A stretch of 64,000 nt of DNA from Anabaena subtropica FACHB-260 (GTDB lineage: Bacteria; Cyanobacteriota; Cyanobacteriia; Cyanobacteriales; Nostocaceae). Below, piece after piece: positions 25,501 through 34,600 of the stretch. The DNA lies in assembly GCF_014697105.1 (NCBI RefSeq), contig NZ_JACJRF010000006.1, positions 124,001-188,000 of the forward strand. The letters run 5' to 3'. A program made the position numbers and the translations under genes. The stretch's first letter is position 1. Each line of letters starts with the position of its first letter. A model generated the notes under the pieces. The model saw only the letters and a program-made list of their open reading frames with translations, searched no databases and was not told the DNA's origin.

Positions 25501-27021
25501 ATGGCTCCTAGTGAATACCTCAAACAAATTCTGCATCGGATTGAAAAAGGGCAACAAACCGACGAGGATATAAAGTTTTTACATCAGCAACTTCTGGCTG
25601 ACGTTAGCCAAGTTGTATCACAGCTTGGTCAATATAACGTCAATATTGGCGAAGGGAAAGATATACATATAGGCGATCGCATTTATCAACAGTTGGATAA
25701 AGAAGCGATGGAAGCCTTAGTTAAAGCTATTCAAGAAGCAAGTGGTATCTATCAAAATACTCAGGGTGGCGATGCAGCCGCTAGAGATATTGATAAACGT
25801 ATTACTTACGAAAACTGTACAATTATTCAACTACTGGCTAAAGATAGTAATCTTGGCAATGATTCTCAAAGTTTATTAAATAAATCATATTTTTCTGGTA
25901 TTCCTCAAGAAAGTATTCAACAAGCGTATCAAGACGCTTTACCTCCTGATGCTAGTGTGTGGAATCTAGAGGAAAACGACATCACACAAATATTAAAGGT
26001 AATTGAGGAATTTAGAAAATCATTGGAGTTTGTGAAGCAGTTAAGCCAAGATGAAACTATTCCTCAAGAGATTCGTAATAATTTAATTAGTTTAGCTGAA
26101 GAATTAGCAGCAAAAAAGCATTCAGGTGATAAAACTAAACCACCTACAAATTTTTCGTCTAATCCAAAAGGGCAACTGGAATCTTATTTAATTGCTACTC
26201 TTGAGCGTTGCGATGATGATAATGAGCAATTTTTAATGAATGCTTGGTTAATTATTGATGATTCCTTACCAGTAAACGACCTCTCTAAATTTATATCTCT
26301 ATTAGATAAAGATGAACAACAACTAGGAATATTATGTAAATTTAATGATATTCCACAACAGATCAACAAATTCTTAAAAACAAGCCTCAGACATCTTAGA
26401 GGTAAACAATATCAGCTAATTATTGAGGTATTCTTACCAAGTGATTTGATTGGTACAGAAGTAGACCGTTGGAAAATTTCTGACCCAATCTTAGAGGAAA
26501 TAACTTTGGGGATTAAGTATCCAATTCGACTGCGATCTCTAGAACGTTTAAATCTTGATTATTTAGATTATTATTTATCTGATTGGTACAAATATTGGGA
26601 TAAGGTTAAAGATGTTTTACACAATGAAGCGGTTCAAGAATTATTTGAACATCTAAAGCAAATGGATAATTTTAATTTTAAATTATTAAAAAATAATTTA
26701 CAGAACAAAATAGGGCTGAAGGTAACTTGCGCTCCTCCCAAAGCCAAAATTAAGGATTTATTTAAAGCTATCTTAACCGCAACAACACCGATTATGATTT
26801 GGACAAGATATGATATTCCTAATCTCGATCAAGTAACAGCAATAGATGAAGTCTTAAGTTTTAAACCACTATGTCATTTGTGTGAATCAGTCAGACAAAA
26901 AAGAGAACAAGCTGATGCTCAAACGGAGGAACATTTAGGTTTTCATTTAGCGCTGCTTTGGGAAGATCCTCATCGTCTTACACCTAATGTCATGCTTCAA
27001 TTAACTACCCCAGGACAATAA
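25501..27021 (+). CDS. EAD-like / VMAP-type protein
   Basis: 506 residues. The N-terminus (1-80) is the EAD-like module (QILHRIEKGQQTDEDIKFLH, then GQYNVNIGEGKDIHIGDRIY). A middle region with polar helices follows, and the C-terminal ~250 residues match the vWA-MoxR-associated protein (VMAP) C-terminal domain: ILTATTPIMIWTRYDIPN and GFHLALLWEDPHRLTPN are typical. VMAP is the third partner of MoxR ATPase and vWA protein in NTP-dependent ternary conflict systems. It is directly followed by those two genes (21-bp gap, then an ATGA overlap), so the three form one operon. VMAP is expected to link the switch to effectors through its N-terminal domain. Confidence 0.82.
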   Translation: MAPSEYLKQILHRIEKGQQTDEDIKFLHQQLLADVSQVVSQLGQYNVNIGEGKDIHIGDRIYQQLDKEAMEALVKAIQEASGIYQNTQGGDAAARDIDKRITYENCTIIQLLAKDSNLGNDSQSLLNKSYFSGIPQESIQQAYQDALPPDASVWNLEENDITQILKVIEEFRKSLEFVKQLSQDETIPQEIRNNLISLAEELAAKKHSGDKTKPPTNFSSNPKGQLESYLIATLERCDDDNEQFLMNAWLIIDDSLPVNDLSKFISLLDKDEQQLGILCKFNDIPQQINKFLKTSLRHLRGKQYQLIIEVFLPSDLIGTEVDRWKISDPILEEITLGIKYPIRLRSLERLNLDYLDYYLSDWYKYWDKVKDVLHNEAVQELFEHLKQMDNFNFKLLKNNLQNKIGLKVTCAPPKAKIKDLFKAILTATTPIMIWTRYDIPNLDQVTAIDEVLSFKPLCHLCESVRQKREQADAQTEEHLGFHLALLWEDPHRLTPNVMLQLTTPGQ

Positions 27022-27042
27022 CAGGGAGTTGAAATCAATAAA

Positions 27043-28089
27043 ATGACTGATTGGAAAATTTTTCAAGGTAATAGTAACCCACACGATAATATTAATCAAC
27101 TTCCCCCGCCGCCAAGTTGGCGTAAATTTCTGGGCGCAGATGATGAATTAGTAAATGAAATTGAGCAACGCTGGCAAAAATTTTCTGAGGGTTTGGAAGT
27201 GGATAAGAGGAACGAACAACGGGGTAAAAGTTTCCGTATCCACACCGATAAAAGTAATGACAGAAATACTGTTATTAATATGGTAAATGCAGCCCTGTAT
27301 TTAAGACGACCTTTGTTAGTAACAGGAAAACCAGGAACAGGTAAAACGTCTTTGGCTTATGCTGTGGCGTATGAACTAAAACTGGGGGCGGTGTTACCTT
27401 GGTATATCACTGCTCGTTCTACCTTACAGGAAGGATTATATCGTTATGATGCGATCGCCCGTCTGCAAGATGTGCAGATGGGCGATAAAAGTAAGGATAT
27501 TGGTCGCTACATTCAACTAAGCCCACTAGGTACAGCCCTGCTTCCTTCCCGTCGTCCGCGTGTGTTGCTGATTGATGAAATAGACAAAAGCGATATTAAC
27601 TTACCTAATGATTTACTCAACTTGTTTGAAGAAGGGGAATTTGAAATTCCAGAATTAGCGCGGATTTCCAAAGAGGTGAATCAGGTAGAAGTTCGCACCT
27701 ATGATGGAATGGATGTCCCTATTAAAGCAGGTCGAGTGCGCTGTCAAAATTTCCCTTTTATTCTGTTAACTAATAACGGTGAGCGAGATTTTCCACCAGC
27801 ATTTTTGAGGCGTTGTTTAAGGTTAAATATGCCTTATGAACCTGATGCAACTGCCTTAAAGGATATTATCAAGGCACATTTAGGCAGCAATGTGATAACG
27901 AAAGATGAAGAAAAAATCAATGGATTAATTGCAAAATTTAGAACATTACGAGAAGGTGGGGATATAGCCACAGATCAATTGTTAAATGCCATTTATTTAG
28001 TCACTTGTGAGTTTAAGCCAGCACCAGCAGAAGAAAAAGACTTGATTTCAGTGTTGCTGAAATACTTAACCAGTGCGGAGGACAGATGA
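27043..28089 (+). CDS. MoxR-type AAA+ ATPase
   Basis: 348 residues. Walker A GKPGTGKT (95-102), Walker B VLLIDEID (Asp178-Glu179), sensor region ILLTNNGERDFPPAFLRRC. The arginine-rich end of the sensor-2 area is as in MoxR proteins. Such ATPases work as chaperones that remodel a vWA partner. It sits between the VMAP gene and the vWA gene and overlaps the latter by four bases (ATGA at 28086-28089). It probably provides the energy for the switch of this ternary system. Confidence 0.88.
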   Translation: MTDWKIFQGNSNPHDNINQLPPPPSWRKFLGADDELVNEIEQRWQKFSEGLEVDKRNEQRGKSFRIHTDKSNDRNTVINMVNAALYLRRPLLVTGKPGTGKTSLAYAVAYELKLGAVLPWYITARSTLQEGLYRYDAIARLQDVQMGDKSKDIGRYIQLSPLGTALLPSRRPRVLLIDEIDKSDINLPNDLLNLFEEGEFEIPELARISKEVNQVEVRTYDGMDVPIKAGRVRCQNFPFILLTNNGERDFPPAFLRRCLRLNMPYEPDATALKDIIKAHLGSNVITKDEEKINGLIAKFRTLREGGDIATDQLLNAIYLVTCEFKPAPAEEKDLISVLLKYLTSAEDR

Positions 28090-30302
28090 TTGACCAGTTA
28101 ATTACTGCATTGAGTAAAGAAGTAAAAATGTCAGCCGCAGAAATTGCTGATACGATTTGGCTGGCACTTCAAATGCAGGAATTTCAACCTGAGTCAGTCT
28201 CCTCTGATTTAAACCTGAGAACGGAAGACGAAAGAGAAACTAACAACCAGGAAAATCAGTCAAACCAGGGAACATTGCCAAAACCTAAGCCAGAAATTTC
28301 AGAGTTAGAAGAAATACCAAATCAGTTACCAGAGGAACAAAAGGCAGGTATTTATCCCCGAAATGGGCAAGGAGCTTCAAAATCCTCAGATTTGTCCTTT
28401 AAAGTCCCTGATGCTCCTTCTTTACGCGAACCTTTAACCTTAGCACGAGCGTTAAAGCCCTTAATGCGTCGTGTTCCTTCTGGGAGGGAATTAGTTTTAG
28501 ATGAACCCGCCACCATTCAACGAATTGCGGATGAAGGACTTTGGATACCCGTACTCAAACCCGCAGTAGAACCTTGGTTAGATTTAGAGTTAGTAGTTGA
28601 TGAAGCCATCTCCATGCAAATTTGGAGACATACAATTAGAGAATTAGAACAACTGCTGAAAAACTATGGAATTTTCCGAGATGTGCGAGTCTGGGGACTA
28701 ATTACAGATGAAAACGAACAAGTGCAGATTCGGCGGGGTATTGGTACAGCAGCTAAAAATCAAACTCTCCGCAGTCCCAAGGAATTAATTGACCCCAGTG
28801 GTCGGCGTTTGGTGTTGGTAGTCAGTGATTGTGTATCATCTCTCTGGCGCAATGGAGCGGTTACACCTGTATTAGAACTCTGGGTAAAGCAAGGGTCAAT
28901 GGCTATTGTCCAGATGCTTCCTAAGTGGCTGTGGAAAAGAACTGCTTTAGGTAGAGCCTCAGAAGTACGGTTGCGGGCTTTGACTCCGGGAGCGTGTAAC
29001 CAGAAATTAATCGCCAAGGAAGTGTCATTCTGGGATGAACTTGAAGAAGAAACCGGGGTTAAAGTTCCTGTATTTACCTTAGAACAAGATAAGGTCGCTA
29101 CTTGGGCGCAAATGTTGTCGGGTAAGGGCAGTATTTGGACACTGGGATATGTGTTTAAGTTAAATGTAACTCCTGTTGATAGGGAAAGTAGTTTATTTAA
29201 TCTTACTCATAGTAATTTGGGTGCAGAACAGCGTGTACAGGCGTTTCGGGTAACGGCTTCACCAATGGCACGAAAATTGGCGGGATTGTTAGCTTCTGCA
29301 CCTGTTATTAGTCTGCCAATTGTGCGATTGATTAGGGAAACACTGTTAAAAGACTCTCAACAAGTTCATGTGGCTGAAGTGTTTTTAGGCGGATTATTAA
29401 AGCCATTATCTGAGATTAACGCAGATACCAATCCCGATTATGTTCACTACGAATTCATGGATGGAGTACGGGAGTTATTAGTTGATTCTGTGCCTTCCCA
29501 ATATGTTTTGAATGTGGTGGATGAGGTATCGAAGTATGTAGCGAAAAAAGCAGGCTTTTCACTGGAGACTTTTGCTGCTGCATTGAGAAATCCACAAAAA
29601 ATTAGAAATAAAAAAATTTCTGATGAACTTCGACATTTTGCAATGGTTACTTCCCAGGTTTTGAGGTGTTTAGGTGCTGATTACGCAAAGCTTGCCGATT
29701 CATTTAAAGGAATTAAGAAACAAAATAAAATATTGGATTCTAATCGTGAAGCGTTTGATAGAGAATTTCAGCTATTACTAAATTCAGAAAGTTCTTCTGC
29801 CCATTCACTATTAGCTTTCATTAATCGCTCACTCGCTCAGTTTAATCTAAGTAATTATGATAGCTTGACTGAAGTAATAAATGAGGCATATATACGTGGA
29901 GTTAGACTTCTATCAGCAGGCGAAAAGATTGAGCATCCGCTTGCTTGGATTCGAGTAACAGCTTATGACATTATTAGAAAACAGAGTCGAGAATTTATAA
30001 AATTTTCACCTATTGAAGAATCTCATGTAATGAGAATAGATCAAGAATTTAATAATAATATTAGTACAAACGACAATGAATCATTTAAAAAATTACATAT
30101 AGCTTTAGGAGAATTAAATCCAGATGAGCGCGAGATTTTAATTTTAAGAAATGTTAAAAATTTATCATGGAAAGAAATTCAACTATATCTCTTGTCCAAA
30201 GGGAAGGAAGTTAAAAATGAAGCCATACTTCGTAAGCGTGGAAACAGGGCTTTAGAACGTCTTCGTAGCATATATAATTCAATGGAGTCAATGATTATCT
30301 AA
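28086..30302 (+). CDS. vWA (SAV_2336-like) protein fused to a sigma-70-like domain
   Basis: 738 residues. Residues ~110-400 match the SAV_2336 N-terminal/vWA-like family (LARALKPLMRRVPSGRELVL, then VPVLKPAVEPWLDLELVVDE style text, MIDAS region at 172-176 as D-E-A-I-S, so one residue of the DxSxS metal site is not Ser). Residues 400-550 are the helical tail typical of the family. From ~570 to the end the sequence resembles sigma-70: a region-2-like part (EHPLAWIRVTAYDIIRKQSR) and a region-4-like part (LGELNPDEREILILRNV, WKEIQLYL, LRKRGNRALERLRSIYN). Its partners are the MoxR and VMAP genes upstream. The domain could let the switch act on transcription, or be a reused protein-binding fold. Confidence 0.78.
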   Translation: MIDQLITALSKEVKMSAAEIADTIWLALQMQEFQPESVSSDLNLRTEDERETNNQENQSNQGTLPKPKPEISELEEIPNQLPEEQKAGIYPRNGQGASKSSDLSFKVPDAPSLREPLTLARALKPLMRRVPSGRELVLDEPATIQRIADEGLWIPVLKPAVEPWLDLELVVDEAISMQIWRHTIRELEQLLKNYGIFRDVRVWGLITDENEQVQIRRGIGTAAKNQTLRSPKELIDPSGRRLVLVVSDCVSSLWRNGAVTPVLELWVKQGSMAIVQMLPKWLWKRTALGRASEVRLRALTPGACNQKLIAKEVSFWDELEEETGVKVPVFTLEQDKVATWAQMLSGKGSIWTLGYVFKLNVTPVDRESSLFNLTHSNLGAEQRVQAFRVTASPMARKLAGLLASAPVISLPIVRLIRETLLKDSQQVHVAEVFLGGLLKPLSEINADTNPDYVHYEFMDGVRELLVDSVPSQYVLNVVDEVSKYVAKKAGFSLETFAAALRNPQKIRNKKISDELRHFAMVTSQVLRCLGADYAKLADSFKGIKKQNKILDSNREAFDREFQLLLNSESSSAHSLLAFINRSLAQFNLSNYDSLTEVINEAYIRGVRLLSAGEKIEHPLAWIRVTAYDIIRKQSREFIKFSPIEESHVMRIDQEFNNNISTNDNESFKKLHIALGELNPDEREILILRNVKNLSWKEIQLYLLSKGKEVKNEAILRKRGNRALERLRSIYNSMESMII

Positions 30303-30550
30303 AATAGACATCTTCGACAATGAATGTAGAGACGTTACAGGCAACGTCTCTACAAAGGTTTCAGGTAACGCAGAATAGCCTGGACTTTTTCATCAGGGCT
30401 GAGGGCAAGAAGTTGTTTTTCTAACACTTTGAGTGTCACGGATATTATCCTTTGATAATCTTGTCAGGCTACATTTACAATTTTATATTTCACCCAAGAG
30501 TTAACCGCGATTTTTGAGCAAATTACTAATCTATTGTTCATAAGTATTAA

Positions 30551-30818
30551 ATGACACATCATAAACAAATCCAAGAAACTCTGGATCGAGTTGAGAATGG
30601 ACAGCAAACTGATGAGGATATATCATTTTTACGTCAGCTACTTTTGATTGGCGATCGCCAAATCGTATCGCAACTAGATAAATACAACGTCAACATTGGT
30701 GAAGGTAGAGACATCCATAATGGGCGATACCTTCGGTGGGCTTCGCCAACGTATCTACCAAACCTGGGATGAACAAGCAATCAAAGCTTTAATTCAAGCT
30801 ATTCAAAAAGTAAATTAG
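30551..30818 (+). pseudogene. Stand-alone EAD-like protein, disrupted
   Basis: The frame starts as the shared module (ETLDRVENGQQTDEDISFLR, then DKYNVNIGEGRDIH) and would end QTWDEQAIKALIQAIQKVN at 30818. A 21-bp insertion at 30729-30749 splits the HIP1-like site (GGCGAT / CGTATC), and one extra base at about 30720 shifts the frame, giving an early stop at 30772. Removing both restores the module (GDRIYQTWDE). It is the only member without another domain, so it may have been a free competitor or linker. Confidence 0.75.
30729..30749. repeat. 21-bp insertion in the EAD-like pseudogene
   Basis: accttcggtgggcttcgcca plus one A lies between the two halves of the HIP1-like octamer. The insertion contains cttcgg/ccaac-type imperfect palindrome and resembles other small dispersed repeats in Nostoc. 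It is in frame by itself. Confidence 0.65.
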
Positions 30819-30905
30819 CGATGTGTCGCTAGTTTAACAGAAAGTTACTTAGTTGCGATCGCCATCTCAACCCAACTAAAAATTGACTGCTGAACCATAA
30901 TCAAA

Positions 30906-33347
30906 ATGACCACCCCTGAAGAACTAAACGCCATACTTGAGCGCATCGTCAAAAAACAGCAGACTGAAACTGACATAACATTTCTGCGACAATCGCTCAG
31001 TGGTGGTCAAATTGTCTCTCAGCAAGGGAAATATGCAGTCAACCTGGGACAAGGACAGGAAATTCACGTAGGCGATCGCATTTACCAAGGTGCAGATGCA
31101 GAAATAATTCGAGAAATAATTCGGTCTCTCCGTGAAGAACTAAAAGCTACTGGTCAATTTGCTGCATATAAAGAGCAGCACCAGCAGTCGGTTGATGAAC
31201 TGGTGCAACAAGTGCGATCGCACATTCATGATGATATTCAGCGATTACATGGCACGATGCCATTATGGGGTGTAGATCACTGGGTTCCTTTGGGTGATTT
31301 GTTTGTCGATGTGAACATCCTAGAGGAACTGAGTAGTAGTCGTAGGTCAGAACTCGATGACCTGTGGCAAGATTTTACAACTGGGATGGAGAGGTATTCA
31401 GGCGATCGCAGTTTGGATCGCATTGGCATAGGTAAAGAGCGACAAAGGGTTTCAGGACTAGAGGTACTGGCGAAAAATACAAATCTCATGGTGGTGGGTA
31501 AACCAGGTTCAGGGAAGACCACTTATTTGCAACGAGTAGTTACAGAATGCAACGCTGGCAATTTACAAGCACATCGAATCCCAGCTTTGATTAAATTACG
31601 AGATTTTGTAGAGGATGGACGTAAATTTGCCCATTCGCTGGAGCGTTATTTTGAGCAGTCCTGGCAGTTATCAAATACAGAAATTAATTTAATTTTCCAT
31701 CAAGGTCGAGCATTGGTTTTGCTAGATGGATTAGATGAAGTAACAGGGGAAGATGGTAAAAACATCACCAAGCAAATTAAGCAGTTTGCTCGTTCTTATC
31801 CGCAGGTACAGGTAATTGTGACTTGTCGGACGCAAAGCCAAGAATCGCGGTTTGAGCGTTTTGATTATGTAGAAGTAGCAGATTTTAATCAAGCCCAAGT
31901 AAGATTATTTGCCGAGCATTGGTTTAAGGCAGTTATTGGGGATGACTCAGCAGGACTTGCAAATTCACAGGAGTTTCTAAATCAGCTTTTTCTGGAAGCG
32001 AATAAACCGATACGGGATTTAGCGATTACACCAATTTTGCTCAGTTTGACTTGTGCCGTGTTTCACCAAACTGGCAAGTTCTACTCAAAGCGTTCCAAGC
32101 TTTATGAGGAAGGGTTAGAGCTACTACTAGAGCAGTGGGACAAGTCAAGGGAAATTGAGAGAGATGAGATTTACCGAGATTTATCACCGGAACGAAAGCT
32201 GGAGTTACTTAGTTATCTGGCGGTGAAAAAGTTTGAGCAGCCGCAGTATGTTTTGTTTGAGCAGGTAGAAATTGAGGGTTACATAGCAGAGTTTTTGGGA
32301 ATTGGGCTGCGGGATAGTCGAGCAGTCTTGAAGGCGATCGCATCTCAGCATGGGTTGTTGATTGAGCGAACACAAAAAATTTGGTCGTTCTCACACCTGA
32401 CATTTCAAGAATATTTGGTGGCAAAGTGGTTTTGCGATAAACAAGATTGGGAAAGATTAGTCATTAGAAGTGCCGATAAATCATGGAGAGAAATATTTTT
32501 AATTATATTCTCATTACTAAAGAGCGCAGATTCCTTATCACTGGCAATGAAGTTTTGGATTGATCAATTGACAGAAATAGATAAAGGTATAAGTCTTTTT
32601 TTAATTTGGCTAGAAAAGAAAGTTAAATCAATCAAAAAGAGCTATAAACTAACAGCTATAAAAGCTCTTTTCATTGCATTAATTCATAATTTAGAGAGCA
32701 ATGCAATCGAAAATCTCTTCACAAAGCTAGATTCAAATCTTAATTATGAATATCAATCACTATATGACCTTGTTTATGGTTTTTTTTCTCGTCCTGATAA
32801 TTCAACTTACGAATTTACAGTTTTTTTAATTGTTAATAATTTTACAGATGGCTACTTTAACTCCCATTTATCAAAATTTATTTTAGCTAATAAGGATTGG
32901 CAGCCAGACGATAAAATAGGGTTTGAAATGTATGGGTTTTCATGCTTTTCTAGTGCTTACTGGGCAATAATTGCCTCAAATCCTTACTTCAATGAGAGTA
33001 TTTTTAATATATTGCCACCATTTGAATTCTATCTGGCGAAAGATGCTCCTGGACAAGAACAAAGCTTTCGTTGGGATTATCTTGATGATTGGTGGGCAAT
33101 TAACAATGATGATTGGAGGCAACAATTTGCAATCATCTTAACAGAACATCGTTATTTGGGAAGTAATTGGCGGCCAAACAAAATGCAAAAGGAATTATTA
33201 CAGAAATACTATGATGCTAATAAACTTTTAATTGATTGTCTTAATAGCGTTTGTCAAGTCAGAGAAAAAGTACGCAAAGAAATCGAAGAAACTCTACTAT
33301 TACCGATCACCGAAATCGAAAAACGTAAATATGAAATAGCCGAATAG
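30906..33347 (+). CDS. EAD-like / NACHT protein
   Basis: 813 residues. Residues 1-80 are the EAD-like module (LNAILERIVKKQQTETDITF, then GKYAVNLGQGQEIHVGDRIY). A linker region follows, then NACHT: Walker A GKPGSGKTT (198-206) and Walker B LVLLDGLDEV (269-278), with a helical winged part (LAITPILLSLTCAVFHQTGK) to ~530. The C-terminal ~280 residues are helical and unrecognised. Bacterial NACHT proteins defend against phage; this one pairs that NTPase with the module shared with VMAP and caspase. It lies 600 bp after the vWA gene, behind the broken EAD copy, and may be transcribed separately. Confidence 0.85.
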   Translation: MTTPEELNAILERIVKKQQTETDITFLRQSLSGGQIVSQQGKYAVNLGQGQEIHVGDRIYQGADAEIIREIIRSLREELKATGQFAAYKEQHQQSVDELVQQVRSHIHDDIQRLHGTMPLWGVDHWVPLGDLFVDVNILEELSSSRRSELDDLWQDFTTGMERYSGDRSLDRIGIGKERQRVSGLEVLAKNTNLMVVGKPGSGKTTYLQRVVTECNAGNLQAHRIPALIKLRDFVEDGRKFAHSLERYFEQSWQLSNTEINLIFHQGRALVLLDGLDEVTGEDGKNITKQIKQFARSYPQVQVIVTCRTQSQESRFERFDYVEVADFNQAQVRLFAEHWFKAVIGDDSAGLANSQEFLNQLFLEANKPIRDLAITPILLSLTCAVFHQTGKFYSKRSKLYEEGLELLLEQWDKSREIERDEIYRDLSPERKLELLSYLAVKKFEQPQYVLFEQVEIEGYIAEFLGIGLRDSRAVLKAIASQHGLLIERTQKIWSFSHLTFQEYLVAKWFCDKQDWERLVIRSADKSWREIFLIIFSLLKSADSLSLAMKFWIDQLTEIDKGISLFLIWLEKKVKSIKKSYKLTAIKALFIALIHNLESNAIENLFTKLDSNLNYEYQSLYDLVYGFFSRPDNSTYEFTVFLIVNNFTDGYFNSHLSKFILANKDWQPDDKIGFEMYGFSCFSSAYWAIIASNPYFNESIFNILPPFEFYLAKDAPGQEQSFRWDYLDDWWAINNDDWRQQFAIILTEHRYLGSNWRPNKMQKELLQKYYDANKLLIDCLNSVCQVREKVRKEIEETLLLPITEIEKRKYEIAE

Positions 33348-33375
33348 AGCGATCATCTCATGATTTGTATGAATT

Positions 33376-33684
33376 TTAGGCTACATCATCAGAGATAAAT
33401 TTATGAATTTGATTGTAAACTTCTGAATTTTCTTCAAGGGCTTGACGTAAATCATACTGTGCTTGTAAATTTAACCAAAACTGGGCGGTGTTGCCAAAAT
33501 AGTGGGATAGACGCAAAGCTGTATCTGCCGTAATACTGCGCTTTCCAGTCAAAATTTCACTAATTCGTGTCTGAGCTACACCTATATCTTTGCTTAATCT
33601 ATAGGCTGTGATATTCAACGGTTCTAAAAATTCTAGTTGTAGGATTTCGCCTGGATGAATGTTTGGCAAACGGTTGTTATTCAT
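33376..33684 (-). CDS. higA: HigA-type antitoxin (XRE family)
   Basis: 102 residues. A helix-turn-helix of the HigA/VapI type is clear: RLPNIHPGEILQLEFLEPLN at the start, then SKDIGVAQTRISEILTGKRS, then FGNTAQFWLNLQAQYDLRQA. It normally neutralises the HigB ribonuclease and represses the operon. The order toxin then antitoxin (HigBA) is preserved, but the toxin upstream (33699-33896) lacks its N-terminus. HigA is therefore probably an orphan that may still regulate its promoter. Confidence 0.88.
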   Translation of the reverse strand: MNNNRLPNIHPGEILQLEFLEPLNITAYRLSKDIGVAQTRISEILTGKRSITADTALRLSHYFGNTAQFWLNLQAQYDLRQALEENSEVYNQIHKFISDDVA

Positions 33685-33698
33685 AATGAAGTTTATAC

Positions 33699-33896
33699 CT
33701 AGTGGTAATCGACTATTTCAACTTCCAAAGCATTGTTTTCATCTGTCCAAACAAAGCAAATTCGCCATTGGTCATTAATCCGAATACTGTACTGCCTACT
33801 TCTATCACCAACTAGCTTTTCTAAGCGATTTCCAGGTGGAACGCGCAAGTCAAAAATATGCCTGACAACAAGCTGCGCTGTATCTAAGTTTAGAAT
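33699..33896 (-). pseudogene. higB: HigB toxin, N-terminus missing
   Basis: The minus-strand frame ends in a HigB/RelE-like C-terminus ([47 protein letters not shown]) with stop at 33699-33701. Going upstream the frame meets a TAA at 33897-33899 after [13 protein letters not shown], with no ATG. About 30 residues found in typical family members are absent. The HigA start lies 14 bases downstream. Either the 5' end was deleted or a rare start is used; the first is more likely. Confidence 0.75.
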
Positions 33897-33941
33897 TTAA
33901 CCGTAAGCATATCCTATAAATATTCTTCAGCGCGGTTAATT

Positions 33942-34373
33942 ATGACTGACGTGAACCCGGACATCACTGGAACTATTATGATCGCCCTCCTCCCTCAAGA
34001 TAATGGACAGTATATTTGCCACTTATCATCATCTCTGAGCAATTCTCCTAGAGAAAACATACAATGCTACGGTCAAACCAAAGAACACGCGATCGCGATC
34101 ACCTTAGAACAACTAGCCCATGAATATCGCCAAATAGCAGAAGAACGACAAAATATAGCGTGGGACACCGTAGAGCGATCAAACTCTGGAGAGCCAATTA
34201 CCAAGCATTACCATGTAATTTTGCACTACGAGCGCATTGCTGAGGAAGAATCGAAGTTTGAGGCAATGCACAATACCATCATGGGAAATACGGTAGTAGA
34301 GAATGCTAATATCACCGTGATTAAGATTGAGCCAGATATACCAATTGAGCCATTAACGCGATCGTGGGATTGA
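33942..34373 (+). CDS. Conserved protein of unknown function
   Basis: 143 residues, unrecognised. Begins MTDVNPDITGTIMIALLPQD and is followed by a charged helical part (AYITLEQLA type, EYRQIAEERQNIAWDT) and an acidic C-terminus. Gene-dense island context (next to HigBA) hints at mobile or defence DNA. The start ATG lies in the short gap to the HigB remnant, on the opposite strand. Confidence 0.5.
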   Translation: MTDVNPDITGTIMIALLPQDNGQYICHLSSSLSNSPRENIQCYGQTKEHAIAITLEQLAHEYRQIAEERQNIAWDTVERSNSGEPITKHYHVILHYERIAEEESKFEAMHNTIMGNTVVENANITVIKIEPDIPIEPLTRSWD

Positions 34374-34414
34374 TTGGGATAGTAAAATCCGGTTTTCAGG
34401 ACTTGAGTACTGTT

Positions 34415-34470
34415 GCGATCGCCGAAGGCATAAGCTTATCTACGAGACGCTGCGCGAACGCTTATCGCCT
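34415..34470. repeat. HIP1-flanked dispersed repeat
   Basis: Between two gcgatcgc-like ends lie a hairpin-like sequence (gaaggcataagcttatctac and the partner gcgcgaacgcttatcgcctg). It resembles the small dispersed repeats seen at 3395, 14707 and 47413, but with another core. The rest of 34374-34600 shows no gene. Confidence 0.5.
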
Positions 34471-34600
34471 GATGAAATTAATGCGGACTGTTGTGTCTGC
34501 CCCTCCTATCTTTGGAATTTAAACTAGAAATTTCTTATTCATTCCTGCACAGCATTAAAGGCAAGAAGATAAAACACCCAAAACTGAACTGTTGAATTTG

